Shown here: one piece after another, positions 1 through 5,521 of the stretch
Position numbering within the stretch: the first letter of the stretch is position 1
Layout of the letters: every line of letters begins with the position of its first letter
Source of the DNA: Myxococcales bacterium
GTDB lineage: Bacteria > Myxococcota > Polyangia > Fen-1088
Reading direction: 5' to 3'
Length of the DNA: 6,160 bases
NCBI GenBank assembly: GCA_003155465.1
Contig: PMCR01000522.1
Span: 1 to 6,160 of the forward strand
The notes under the pieces: generated by a model
Database searches by the model: none
What the model was told of the DNA's origin: nothing
The model's input: the letters and a program-made list of their open reading frames with translations, nothing else
Made by a program: the position numbers and the translations under genes

Positions 1-769
1 ACGCGGCATCGCACCCCGGCCAATCCGCCGCCGCCAGCTTAGCCGCCCACTTCGCCACCACCGACGTCTTGCCCTCCCCACCCAGCGCAACAAAGGTGAA
101 CACATGCGGACGGGGACGCGTGGCATCCCTGACCTTGGTCCACGTCTCATCAAGCGCCTGCATCTCCTGCTCGCGCCCGACCAACTCGTCCGGCGCGTAC
201 TTGATGATGCGGGAGATGTCCACGGGCCGTGTGTGAGGCGCCGATGCATCGAAGGTTAGTGGGGTTCCCTTTTGCCGTGGCTTGGGTTTCGGCGTACCGA
301 CCGGGCCTGGCTCGACGCCCGCTCGCCCCAGCAGCAAATCGAGAAGGGCCTGATAGTCTTTCTCTGAGGTTAGGGTGTGGTGTGTGCGCGAGCGGAGTGG
401 CTCCGGAATCCAGTTTTCGACGGCGGCGGACAAAGATACCGGGACGAATTTCAACGTCCGGCTGCGACTGTCGTAGATCTCTTGCGTGATGAGCGCACCC
501 TCCCAATCCACGCCCTTGCCTTTACCCGGTTCTTCATGCCCACGGAACCGGCGGTAGTAGGTCTGTGTGCAAACGACGAGGACAGAAGCGGCAGCGTCCA
601 ATTGATCCAGCATCCAACGCGGCCAGCCTTCGGGTGGGGCGCCATTCACGTATTGGTCGAGCAGGGTCGTGATGCCGTCCGCGCGCAATCGTTCAGAGAG
701 CGCGAGCACCTTTTGGCGATGTTCATCCGAATCGTGGCTGTAGCTGATGAATACGGTGATCTCGCTCAT
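1..769 (-). CDS. SEFIR-domain STAND NTPase, 3' part missing
   Basis: Partial gene: 256 codons are visible and the frame runs off the left edge without a stop. It begins at ATG 769 with MSEITVFISYSHDSDEHR, the typical opening of SEFIR (TIR-like) domains. The domain spans about residues 1-115 and includes PPEGWPRWMLDQLD (45-58) and a hydrophobic strand ASVLVVCTQTYYRRF (61-75). A Pro/Lys-rich linker (about 153-170) leads to YAPDELVGREQEM (191-203), the usual entry to a STAND NTPase, and a Walker A-like LGGEGKTS (229-236). By family knowledge, SEFIR/TIR-STAND proteins are sensors whose NTPase drives oligomerisation of the effector domain; some bacterial members act in phage defence. Sensor repeats (WD40, TPR or similar) would lie beyond the edge and cannot be seen. 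No strong Shine-Dalgarno is seen; the start rests on domain alignment. SEFIR versus generic TIR is a judgement from the FISYSHDS box and the RWM..QLD segment. The specific function is inferred. Confidence 0.88.
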   Translation of the reverse strand, partial: MSEITVFISYSHDSDEHRQKVLALSERLRADGITTLLDQYVNGAPPEGWPRWMLDQLDAAASVLVVCTQTYYRRFRGHEEPGKGKGVDWEGALITQEIYDSRSRTLKFVPVSLSAAVENWIPEPLRSRTHHTLTSEKDYQALLDLLLGRAGVEPGPVGTPKPKPRQKGTPLTFDASAPHTRPVDISRIIKYAPDELVGREQEMQALDETWTKVRDATRPRPHVFTFVALGGEGKTSVVAKWAAKLAAADWPGCDAA

Positions 770-808
770 CGGTGATCCAGTTCAGGTGTTCCACAGCCGC
801 GGCCTGCT

Positions 809-838
809 AGGGTACCAGTGTCGCGAGAAAATGAACAA
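809..838 (-). promoter_or_regulatory. possible sigma70-like promoter of the SEFIR-STAND gene
   Basis: Read on the minus strand, TTGTTC (838-833) and TACCCT (814-809) are separated by 18 bp and lie about 40 nt before the ATG at 769. The -35 matches TTGACA in four of six positions and the -10 matches only three of six. The placement is right but the match is weak, so this is only a candidate. Confidence 0.22.
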
Positions 839-890
839 GGCAGCACGGGCGTCGGCAGAACGCAGCGCATCGCGCGAGCCGAGCGCAGAT

Positions 891-1045
891 CGGCCAGCGT
901 GAGCGTGAGCGTGAGCGGTAGCGGTAGCGACCAGCGAAAAGCGGCCTGCGTGGGCGACTCGCGTGTGAGTGAGCGGCCCGCGGCACGCTGTCCGCCTTCC
1001 GCGTACCCCACACGAACTCGCTCACCCTCACGCTCACGCTAGCCG
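891..1045. repeat. 26-bp imperfect inverted repeat around a 103-bp spacer
   Basis: The left arm (891-916) and the reverse complement of the right arm (1020-1045) agree at 24 of 26 positions, with mismatches at the 5th and 20th bases. The left arm contains the first hexamers of the GTGAGC array; the right arm is its complement, rich in CTCACGCTCACGC. A transcript of either strand could fold into a long stem with a loop of about 100 nt. No open frame with gene-like features and no clear target-site duplication is seen, so a mobile element is not supported. It sits downstream of the phosphatase gene and upstream of the SEFIR-STAND gene, where it could affect transcript ends. Confidence 0.7.
896..931. 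repeat. GTGAGC/GGTAGC hexamer array
   Basis: Six tandem hexamers are visible: AGCGTG three times (896-913), AGCGGT twice (914-925) and AGCGAC once (926-931). The array lies in the roughly 330-bp non-coding spacer (770-1098) between two minus-strand genes. Nothing in the spacer reads as a convincing gene. Related GTGAG-rich pieces recur at 961-976 and 1020-1040. From memory, such GTGAGC microsatellites are common in large myxobacterial genomes. Slippage could change the copy number. Confidence 0.75.
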
Positions 1046-1098
1046 CGAGCCGCTAGCCGGCACTCCCAGGCGGCCCCGAATTTCCCGATAAGCCGCAA

Positions 1099-1932
1099 CT
1101 AGGCATTCTTTCCCCGCGCAGTCGCCAGGGCTTGGATGACGAGATCGTGCAAGGGGCCGTTGGACGCGACCACGCCGCTGCGGTTGTTGAGATCGGCCTT
1201 GGTGTAGTCGAGCGGGCGGCCGTCCATGTCGCTCATCCGTCCGCCGGCCGCGGTCAGAATCGCTTCGGGGCCGCAGGTGTCCCACAGCTTGGTCTGCTCA
1301 CCCGGATAGAGGTAGAGGTCGCGTTCGCCCTGGCACACCAGCGCAACCTTGAGGCCCACACTGCCGACGCTCATTTCGTCGGTCACGCCCAGGGCCAGAC
1401 GAAAGGCATCGATCTGCGGCGAGCGGCGCGACTGGGACACCACGATGCGCACGCCGCGGGGCTCGGCCAGAGACGAGGCTTGCATCGGCACGCGCCTCCC
1501 ATCGGGCTGTTCGCGCCAGGCGCCTTGGCCCACGACACCACTCCACACCACGCCGGTGCTTGGGTGCGCCACTGCGCCGAGAGTTGGCCGGCCGTCGAGG
1601 CAAAGCCCGATCATCACCACGTAGCCAGGCTGTCCGCGAACGAAGTCGCGCGTTCCATCGATGGGATCGACCATCCACACGCGTGACCTTCCCAGGCGCG
1701 AACCGTCGTCGGGCAGTTCCTCCGACAGGATCGCGTCGCCGGCAAACTCCTCGGCCAAGCCGCTGACGATGAGCGCGTTGGCTGCCAAGTCAGCATCGGT
1801 GACCGGTTCGTCGGCGTCCTTGTACTTCACCGAGACGGGCTGCTCGGCGCAGCGCCGCACCAGGGCGGCAGCCTCCCGGACCAGCCGGCGCGCGACATCA
1901 ATCTCGTGCGAAAGGTCAGCGGGCCTGCTCAC
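1099..1932 (-). CDS. cysQ: inositol-monophosphatase-family protein, probable 3'(2'),5'-bisphosphate nucleotidase (CysQ type)
   Basis: Complete 277-aa cytoplasmic phosphatase of the Mg2+-dependent, Li+-sensitive FIG/IMPase superfamily. The order of motifs is right: VTDADLAAN (44-52), LSEE (69-72), the metal-binding WMVDPIDGTRDF (86-97), and WDTCGPEAI (217-225) followed by AAGG (228-231). Expected metal ligands are E71, D89, D92 and D218. The pieces VRIVVSQSR (161-169), SVGSVGLK (188-195) and DGRPLDY (237-243) resemble CysQ more than SuhB. CysQ hydrolyses 3'-phosphoadenosine 5'-phosphate to AMP and phosphate, recycling the by-product of sulfate assimilation. The length is normal for the family. 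The start is GTG 1932: an in-frame TGA lies two codons upstream, and the first helix (8-28) would be lost with a later start. No clear Shine-Dalgarno is seen. It is divergent from the kinase with no sulfur-assimilation neighbour, so another IMPase substrate remains possible. Confidence 0.92.
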   Translation of the reverse strand: MSRPADLSHEIDVARRLVREAAALVRRCAEQPVSVKYKDADEPVTDADLAANALIVSGLAEEFAGDAILSEELPDDGSRLGRSRVWMVDPIDGTRDFVRGQPGYVVMIGLCLDGRPTLGAVAHPSTGVVWSGVVGQGAWREQPDGRRVPMQASSLAEPRGVRIVVSQSRRSPQIDAFRLALGVTDEMSVGSVGLKVALVCQGERDLYLYPGEQTKLWDTCGPEAILTAAGGRMSDMDGRPLDYTKADLNNRSGVVASNGPLHDLVIQALATARGKNA

Positions 1933-2043
1933 GTTTCAACCATAGCAGGATGTCAGCAGTGCCGGGAGCCATTGCACGCCAGTGACGGTGGAAGCGAATG
2001 ATCATGGAGTACCCCATTCCGCGTTTTGCAGGGTCTGCGGCAC

Positions 2044-2069
2044 CCGCTCTGGCGGGAGCGGTTTCTCTT
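2044..2069 (+). other. GC hairpin followed by a T-rich run in the divergent spacer
   Basis: CCGCTC (2044-2049) and GAGCGG (2056-2061) form a perfect 6-bp stem with a 6-nt loop, followed by TTTCTCTT. It resembles a weak intrinsic terminator on the plus strand. The only upstream gene is on the minus strand, so there is no obvious transcript to end. It could equally be an operator or chance in GC-rich DNA. Confidence 0.25.
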
Positions 2070-2099
2070 GTCGCTGGGGCGGCGCTGACCTTGTAGAAT
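2068..2099 (+). promoter_or_regulatory. possible promoter of the Ser/Thr kinase gene
   Basis: A good -10-like TAGAAT (2094-2099, five of six) lies about 52 nt before the kinase ATG. The nearest -35-like element, TTGTCG (2068-2073), is 20 bp away, which is longer than the usual 16-18 bp. The 219-bp spacer 1933-2151 must serve both the kinase and the divergent phosphatase gene. Confidence 0.3.
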
Positions 2100-2151
2100 C
2101 GGCCTTCCAAGACTTGGGCCGGGTAGGCGGCATCTTCCCATCTTCGAGACC

Positions 2152-3630
2152 ATGGAAATCATAGGTCAGCGCATCAATAACTACGAGGTTCGCCGCTTGA
2201 TTGGTGAGGGTGGAATGGGCGCGGTGTACCTGGCCGAGCATGTGGTGATGGGCCGGAAGGCGGCGATCAAGGTCCTTCGGCGCGAGTTGTCCGAGGATGA
2301 GACCCTGGTCGCACGGTTCATGAACGAGGCGCGTGCCGCCAATGCGATTGGCCACCCGAACATCGTCGACATCGTCGATGTCGGCCGTCTGCCCGACGGG
2401 ATCCCCTATATGATGATGGAGTATCTGGTGGGGGAGGATCTGTCCAGACGCCTGGCCCGGAGTGGCCGGCTGTCGGTTGAACAGGCGCTGCCCATCGCGG
2501 TGCAGGCCTGTTCCGCCATCGGCGCAGCCCACGACAAGGGCATCGTTCACCGGGATCTCAAACCAGAGAATCTCTTTCTGGTTCCTGACGTCACGGCGCC
2601 CGGACGCGAGCGCGTGAAGGTCCTCGATTTCGGCATCGCCAAGCTTCGCGGGGACTTCGCTGGCGGGTCGGTCAAGACCAGGACGGGCTCGCTGTTCGGG
2701 ACGCCGCAATACATGTCCCCGGAACAGTGTTTGGGTATTCCGGATGGGATAGACCACCGGTCGGACATCTATTCGTTCGGGATCATCCTGTACCAGATGC
2801 TGTGCGGCTCGCTTCCCTTTGTCAGCCAGGGACTGGGCGATATTCTGGTCATGCATGTTTCACGTGCGCCCGAGCCACCGTCGGCACGCTGTCCGGATAT
2901 TCCCTCGTGGATGGAGAAGGTCATCCTTTGCGCGCTGGAGAAGGACCCGGCGAACCGCTTCGCGAGTATGGCCGACATGCTGACCGCCCTGGCTGCACCC
3001 ACGATGGGCACCCTGTTGGCACCGGTCGCGGGCGTCCCGAGAACGGCGCTTCCGGGTCAATCGCCCTCGGCAGGGACAACAGACGAGTTGTCCCGTGTGG
3101 CGCCGACCGGGGACGAGACGCCAAGCCCGCGCCCCGCGACCACGTCGAGCCCAGCCGTGGATGAGATCAACGCCATCACGCTCGTCAATGCGCGTCGGCG
3201 CGGTTTTGTGATGGGCGGCGCGATTTCAGCTGTGGCTGCGGCTGCCCTCTTTATTGTGGCCTATCTGTTGCTGGCGCGCGCGGGCGGCGGTGGGCCCGCG
3301 GTCAGGGCCCTGCCCCAGGAGGCCCACAACCCGGAACAGCCAAGCGTGCCGGCTGTGCAGCCGGCTCCGCCTGCTTCCGCGCTGGTGCCGGCCGTCGAAA
3401 CCAAGATTGCCGAGCCTGGCCCGTCGCCCGCTGCGGACAAAGTCGCTACGCCTCTGTCTGCGCCGGCCGTGAAGGCACACGCGCCGCTCAAATCGGATGG
3501 GACCGTCTCTTCAGGCGCCCACCCCGGACGCTCGCCAACCATGCGCGCTTCGGCGACGGGCAAACGGTCGCGTGGCGGACGTGCGCCTGCTACCGCGGCG
3601 AGGCCATCCAAGACCACCGAGAAGTGGTAG
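2152..3630 (+). CDS. PknB-like transmembrane Ser/Thr protein kinase
   Basis: Complete 492-aa Hanks-type kinase that should phosphorylate Ser/Thr on unknown targets. The catalytic domain covers about residues 11-283: glycine loop [10 protein letters not shown] (17-26), ATP-anchoring K40 in AAIK, helix-C E59, catalytic loop HRDLKPEN (133-140, base D135), DFG (159-161), P+1 loop GTPQYMSPE (183-191), D205 in DIYSFG, and R269 in ANRF. No catalytic residue is missing, so it should be active. The activation segment has several Ser/Thr (S173, T176, T178, S180, T184) available for autophosphorylation. A Pro/Thr/Ser-rich linker (about 284-335) precedes one membrane helix (about 351-375) following RRR. 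The outer part (about 376-492) is Pro/Ala-rich, becomes basic at the end, and has no PASTA, WD40 or TPR repeats. The ATG at 2152 lacks a clear Shine-Dalgarno but gives the usual N-terminus (RINNYEV) of this family. The topology, kinase inside and tail outside, is inferred. Confidence 0.96.
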   Translation: MEIIGQRINNYEVRRLIGEGGMGAVYLAEHVVMGRKAAIKVLRRELSEDETLVARFMNEARAANAIGHPNIVDIVDVGRLPDGIPYMMMEYLVGEDLSRRLARSGRLSVEQALPIAVQACSAIGAAHDKGIVHRDLKPENLFLVPDVTAPGRERVKVLDFGIAKLRGDFAGGSVKTRTGSLFGTPQYMSPEQCLGIPDGIDHRSDIYSFGIILYQMLCGSLPFVSQGLGDILVMHVSRAPEPPSARCPDIPSWMEKVILCALEKDPANRFASMADMLTALAAPTMGTLLAPVAGVPRTALPGQSPSAGTTDELSRVAPTGDETPSPRPATTSSPAVDEINAITLVNARRRGFVMGGAISAVAAAALFIVAYLLLARAGGGGPAVRALPQEAHNPEQPSVPAVQPAPPASALVPAVETKIAEPGPSPAADKVATPLSAPAVKAHAPLKSDGTVSSGAHPGRSPTMRASATGKRSRGGRAPATAARPSKTTEKW

Positions 3631-3650
3631 CGGGCGTCCCGCAGTGTTTC
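3630..3650 (+). terminator. weak terminator-like hairpin after the kinase gene
   Basis: GCGGG (3630-3634) and CCCGC (3638-3642) form a 5-bp stem with a 3-nt loop. It starts on the last base of the kinase TAG stop and is followed by AGTGTTTC. The stem is short and the T run poor. The remaining 180 bp up to the next start show no other clear signal. Confidence 0.22.
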
Positions 3651-3831
3651 ATCGCCGCGCGTCCCTGGCTTCAACCAGCTGGATGGCTACCTCTGGCGCC
3701 GGCTTCGCTCTCCACTCATCCAGCGCAAGGGGCGTCCTGCACACCACCGCGCCGGTCCCCGACCCGACTGGACCCGGCACTGTCTTTTCAACACTCTGTG
3801 CACCCGAGAAGCGGTACCATGTTTCTGGGTC

Positions 3832-4977
3832 ATGAAGGAGAAGGACGTCCGGCAGGGCATCGAGAGCTTCCTGAAGCGGACAGTACGGGAGATGATCGTT
3901 CCAGCATCGATGGGGCTGGGCTTGGCACTCAGTGGATGCATGGGTAGCCAAGGTGGCACGGGAGGTCTTGTGCCTATTCGCCGAAGCAGCTTGAGCTTGC
4001 AGCGACGTCGCACGGGACACCTCCGGACGCAGGTCTGGGCTACCCTGGCTCTGTCCCTGGCCGCAGCATCGACGACCGCTTGCGGGAATCCCTTGAGCGT
4101 ACCCGGCGCGCCTGACAGTGGCGTCACGGACGATTCGCGATTCGAATCGAAGGATGCATTGCCATCACTTGACTTGTCCGTCCCACCGGATTCCGGTGGA
4201 TTCCCTGGGGTTCGCGATACGGGGCTGGCACAGGATTCACGGCCTGAAACGCAGGATGCCTTGGTCACGGTCGACTTGCCTGCCCTACCGGAATCCGGCC
4301 AGGCATCGGACGCAACGCCGGCTGCTCGATGTGCAAACCAGAAGCTGGACTCCATCGTCTTCCCGGTGCGTGGGACGGTTCGCGGGCCCAGAGTCGATGC
4401 AGAGGTCTGCGACAATGGGCTAGGAACGTTCTTTCTTGGTCCGGAAGATTACCTCGTCACCCCGTACAATCAGGACTTCTTCACTACGTCGGAATACGGT
4501 GGTGCCGTCCCGCCGGGCTCCTATGGCCCTGGGTTCTATGGCTTTTTGCTCCGCGCGCCGGCTGATGCGCTTTCGGCCAACCTGTCGGGTGGGACGGGGG
4601 CGAGCGCTCCCGTAGTCGGTGCGTATGATTCTGCGACGAACTGCGGTTGGCTCGAATTCGACGTGACCCTGCCCGTTCCACCTGGCGTCGTCTGTACGAA
4701 GCCCTATGGGCCCTGTGACCCCGGCTGCGAAGGCGTGGGCGAGATGGTGATCTGCGAGCCTGCGCGTGCCATGATGCACTACCGGGCGGCGTCCGCGGCA
4801 ATATGTGGGTCAAACCAGTATCCACCCCAGGGGGATTGGCAGCTAGCCGTCGCCTCCGTGTCTCCGCTTGCCGTTCCAAACGGCTATCAGCACCACCAAA
4901 CTCACGGGCACCTGACCGCCACGCTGGTCAACCAGGACGATCCTTCGGACAGCGTGGTGCTGAATCTCGACTTCTAG
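3832..4977 (+). CDS. secreted lipoprotein of unknown function with tandem lipoprotein signals
   Basis: An open frame of 381 codons whose function I do not recognise. From ATG 3832 the N-terminus (VRQGIESFLKRTVREMIVPA, then GLGLALSGC) carries a lipobox LSGC with C36 and resembles an N-terminal module I associate from memory with myxobacterial lipoproteins. A second signal follows: an arginine-rich stretch (50-65), the hydrophobic core VWATLALSLAAAS (68-80) and TTAC with C84. An internal in-frame GTG at 3970 (codon 47) is preceded by GGAGG (3961-3965) and would give a standard 335-aa lipoprotein using only C84. ATG 3832 has a poor Shine-Dalgarno. The mature part has an acidic linker with two 28-residue repeats (95-122, 129-156), then a domain from about 167 to 381 with eight cysteines (167, 193, 271, 288, 295, 299, 308, 325) and a histidine cluster HHQTHGH (354-360). 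Cell-envelope location is likely; disulfides or metal binding are only suggestions. It follows the kinase by about 200 bp, with no sign of a shared operon. Confidence 0.85.
   Translation: MKEKDVRQGIESFLKRTVREMIVPASMGLGLALSGCMGSQGGTGGLVPIRRSSLSLQRRRTGHLRTQVWATLALSLAAASTTACGNPLSVPGAPDSGVTDDSRFESKDALPSLDLSVPPDSGGFPGVRDTGLAQDSRPETQDALVTVDLPALPESGQASDATPAARCANQKLDSIVFPVRGTVRGPRVDAEVCDNGLGTFFLGPEDYLVTPYNQDFFTTSEYGGAVPPGSYGPGFYGFLLRAPADALSANLSGGTGASAPVVGAYDSATNCGWLEFDVTLPVPPGVVCTKPYGPCDPGCEGVGEMVICEPARAMMHYRAASAAICGSNQYPPQGDWQLAVASVSPLAVPNGYQHHQTHGHLTATLVNQDDPSDSVVLNLDF
3961..3972 (+). promoter_or_regulatory. internal Shine-Dalgarno and GTG start in the lipoprotein ORF
   Basis: GGAGG (3961-3965) lies four bases before an in-frame GTG (3970-3972). 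Translation from here gives MPIRRSSLSLQRRR, a positively charged n-region that leads straight into the second hydrophobic signal and the TTAC lipobox. It is the strongest ribosome-binding site near either candidate start of this ORF. The spacing is slightly short. Confidence 0.5.
4114..4299 (+). repeat. two 28-residue acidic repeats in the lipoprotein linker
   Basis: Codons 95-122 (4114-4197) and 129-156 (4216-4299) encode two copies of a pattern D-S/T-G-x4-D-S-R-x-E-S/T-x-D-A-L-x3-D-L-x3-P-D/E-S-G, offset by 34 residues. About half the positions are identical and many others conservative. Their DNA has diverged, so the duplication is old or kept only at protein level. They look like a flexible spacer between the membrane anchor and the folded domain. 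Confidence 0.7.
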
Positions 4978-4989
4978 TCCCGGCTGTCG

Positions 4990-5013
4990 GGGGCGCGAGC
5001 CCCGCGCGCGGGG
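4990..5013 (+). terminator. overlapping GC hairpins after the lipoprotein gene
   Basis: GGGGC-GCGA-GCCCC (4990-5003) is a perfect 5-bp stem with a GNRA-type loop, 12 bases after the TAG stop. It overlaps the perfect 14-bp palindrome CCCCGCGCGCGGGG (5000-5013). Only one of the two can form at a time. No T tract follows directly; the next is TTTT at 5041. A role in ending or stabilising the lipoprotein transcript is plausible but weakly supported. Confidence 0.3.
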
Positions 5014-5035
5014 TAGGTGCGCGCGGGGTAGGTGC
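5006..5035. repeat. 15-bp perfect tandem duplication
   Basis: GCGCGGGGTAGGTGC occurs twice head to tail (5006-5020 and 5021-5035). It lies in the non-coding GC-rich spacer after the lipoprotein gene and follows the palindrome at 5000-5013. It is probably a replication-slippage product; no function is visible. Confidence 0.8.
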
Positions 5036-5089
5036 CAGAGTTTTCATGAGCGAGCCCAAAGCGAATGGCCGTCCCTACCGCGACGTCGG

Positions 5090-5188
5090 ATGGGGATTTC
5101 GGGCAAGGCGCTGGCCGCACTCGGCATCCTGGCCGGCTACAAATCCAAAGGCGCCCGCCGCTGGAAACTCACCCGCGCAACGGCGTAG
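5090..5188 (+). CDS. small ORF or gene remnant next to the tRNA gene
   Basis: A 32-codon frame from ATG 5090 to TAG 5186-5188 encodes a short peptide with a hydrophobic middle (KALAALGILAGYKS) and a basic tail ending RRWKLTRATA. The composition looks more like a genuine protein end than the other frames here. The same frame stays open upstream without an obvious start. ATG 5046, which begins MSEPKANGRPYRDVG, is in another frame, so one frameshift would join the two. I do not recognise a family. It could be the tail of a decayed gene, a small membrane-associated peptide, or chance. Its last codons lie inside the terminator-like stem at 5169-5202. Confidence 0.2.
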   Translation: MGISGKALAALGILAGYKSKGARRWKLTRATA

Positions 5189-5206
5189 GAGATCGCGGGT
5201 GATTTT
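5169..5206. terminator. probable bidirectional intrinsic terminator
   Basis: TCACCCGCG (5169-5177) and CGCGGGTGA (5194-5202) form a perfect 9-bp GC-rich stem with a 16-nt loop. On the plus strand TTTTC follows directly (5203-5207). On the minus strand the stem follows the tRNA-Leu gene by 7 nt and is followed by GTTTCC. It is therefore well placed to end tRNA transcription and any plus-strand transcript from the small ORF or lipoprotein gene. Confidence 0.55.
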
Positions 5207-5209
5207 CAG

Positions 5210-5294
5210 TGCCGGGGATGGGACTCGAACCCATAGGTCGCTTTCGCGATAGCGGATTTTAAGTCCGCCGCGTTTGCCATTTCGCCACCCCGGC
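5210..5294 (-). tRNA. tRNA-Leu (anticodon UAA)
   Basis: The reverse complement folds as a complete 85-nt class II tRNA. The acceptor stem is GCCGGGG/CCCCGGC with discriminator A. The D arm is GCG/CGC around a loop containing the conserved GG. The anticodon stem GCGGA/TCCGC encloses loop CTTAAAA with anticodon TAA, which reads UUA and UUG leucine codons. The long variable arm has a TCGC-GAAA-GCGA hairpin, and the T arm is ATGGG-TTCGAGT-CCCAT. The 3' CCA is not encoded (CTG follows A73), so it must be added by CCA-adding enzyme. The long variable arm, the discriminator A and the anticodon all support leucine identity. No clear promoter is seen upstream; a CAGAAT about 9 nt before the 5' end is the only -10-like sequence. 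Confidence 0.97.
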
Positions 5295-5467
5295 GAACCA
5301 GTGATTCTGAGAGCTGGTGACTGCCTGGCCCGCTTTCCCATCGATGCCCGTGACCCCAGCATGACCCATCGTGTCCGAATCGGCCTCCTTCGTCCTGCCA
5401 AGCCGGGCAATTCTGCCTATTGGCGCTATCAGGTCAACGCTCAAGCGGCCCCAGCGTGGCGCCCGAC

Positions 5468-5510
5468 GAATTTCCAATGAATTTCCAGCGCGCCGCAGCC
5501 ATACTATAAT
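5468..5510 (+). promoter_or_regulatory. promoter-like TATAAT with an upstream direct repeat
   Basis: A perfect TATAAT (5505-5510) is preceded at 17 bp by TTTCCA (5482-5487), which matches TTGACA in four of six positions. The -35 element is inside the second of two exact copies of GAATTTCCA (5468-5476 and 5479-5487), spaced 11 bp, about one helical turn. Such spacing suits an activator or repressor binding one DNA face. It is the only AT-rich stretch nearby. The predicted transcript start (about 5516-5518) would fall on or just before the start codon of the following gene. Confidence 0.55.
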
Positions 5511-5521
5511 AAAGGTTGAAC

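Noticed and set aside
377..775. A 132-codon plus-strand frame in the left part
   Set aside because: It is the complement of the SEFIR-STAND coding sequence, and its peptide carries no domain signal.
896..1040. The GTGAGC repeats as a CRISPR array
   Set aside because: The units are 6 bp, contiguous and without spacers; no cas gene is present.
891..1045. The inverted repeat as a MITE or insertion sequence
   Set aside because: No transposase, no clear flanking target duplication, and the arms are simple-sequence hexamers rather than typical terminal repeats.
1132..1686. A 184-codon plus-strand frame over cysQ
   Set aside because: It is antisense to an intact phosphatase with all metal-binding motifs, and its peptide has no family features.
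2002..2856. A 284-codon open frame on the minus strand across the kinase start
   Set aside because: It is antisense to the catalytic domain, whose motifs are unmistakable, and its peptide shows no recognisable domain. It is a high-GC shadow frame.
3687..4415. A 242-codon minus-strand frame over the lipoprotein gene
   Set aside because: The peptide is low in order, rich in Arg/Ser/Pro, and lies opposite a frame with signal peptides and repeats. No start signal is seen.
4803..5252. A 149-codon plus-strand frame ending in GDGTRTHRSLSR
   Set aside because: The end is the translated complement of the tRNA-Leu gene, a well-known kind of false protein, and the start lies inside the lipoprotein gene in another frame.
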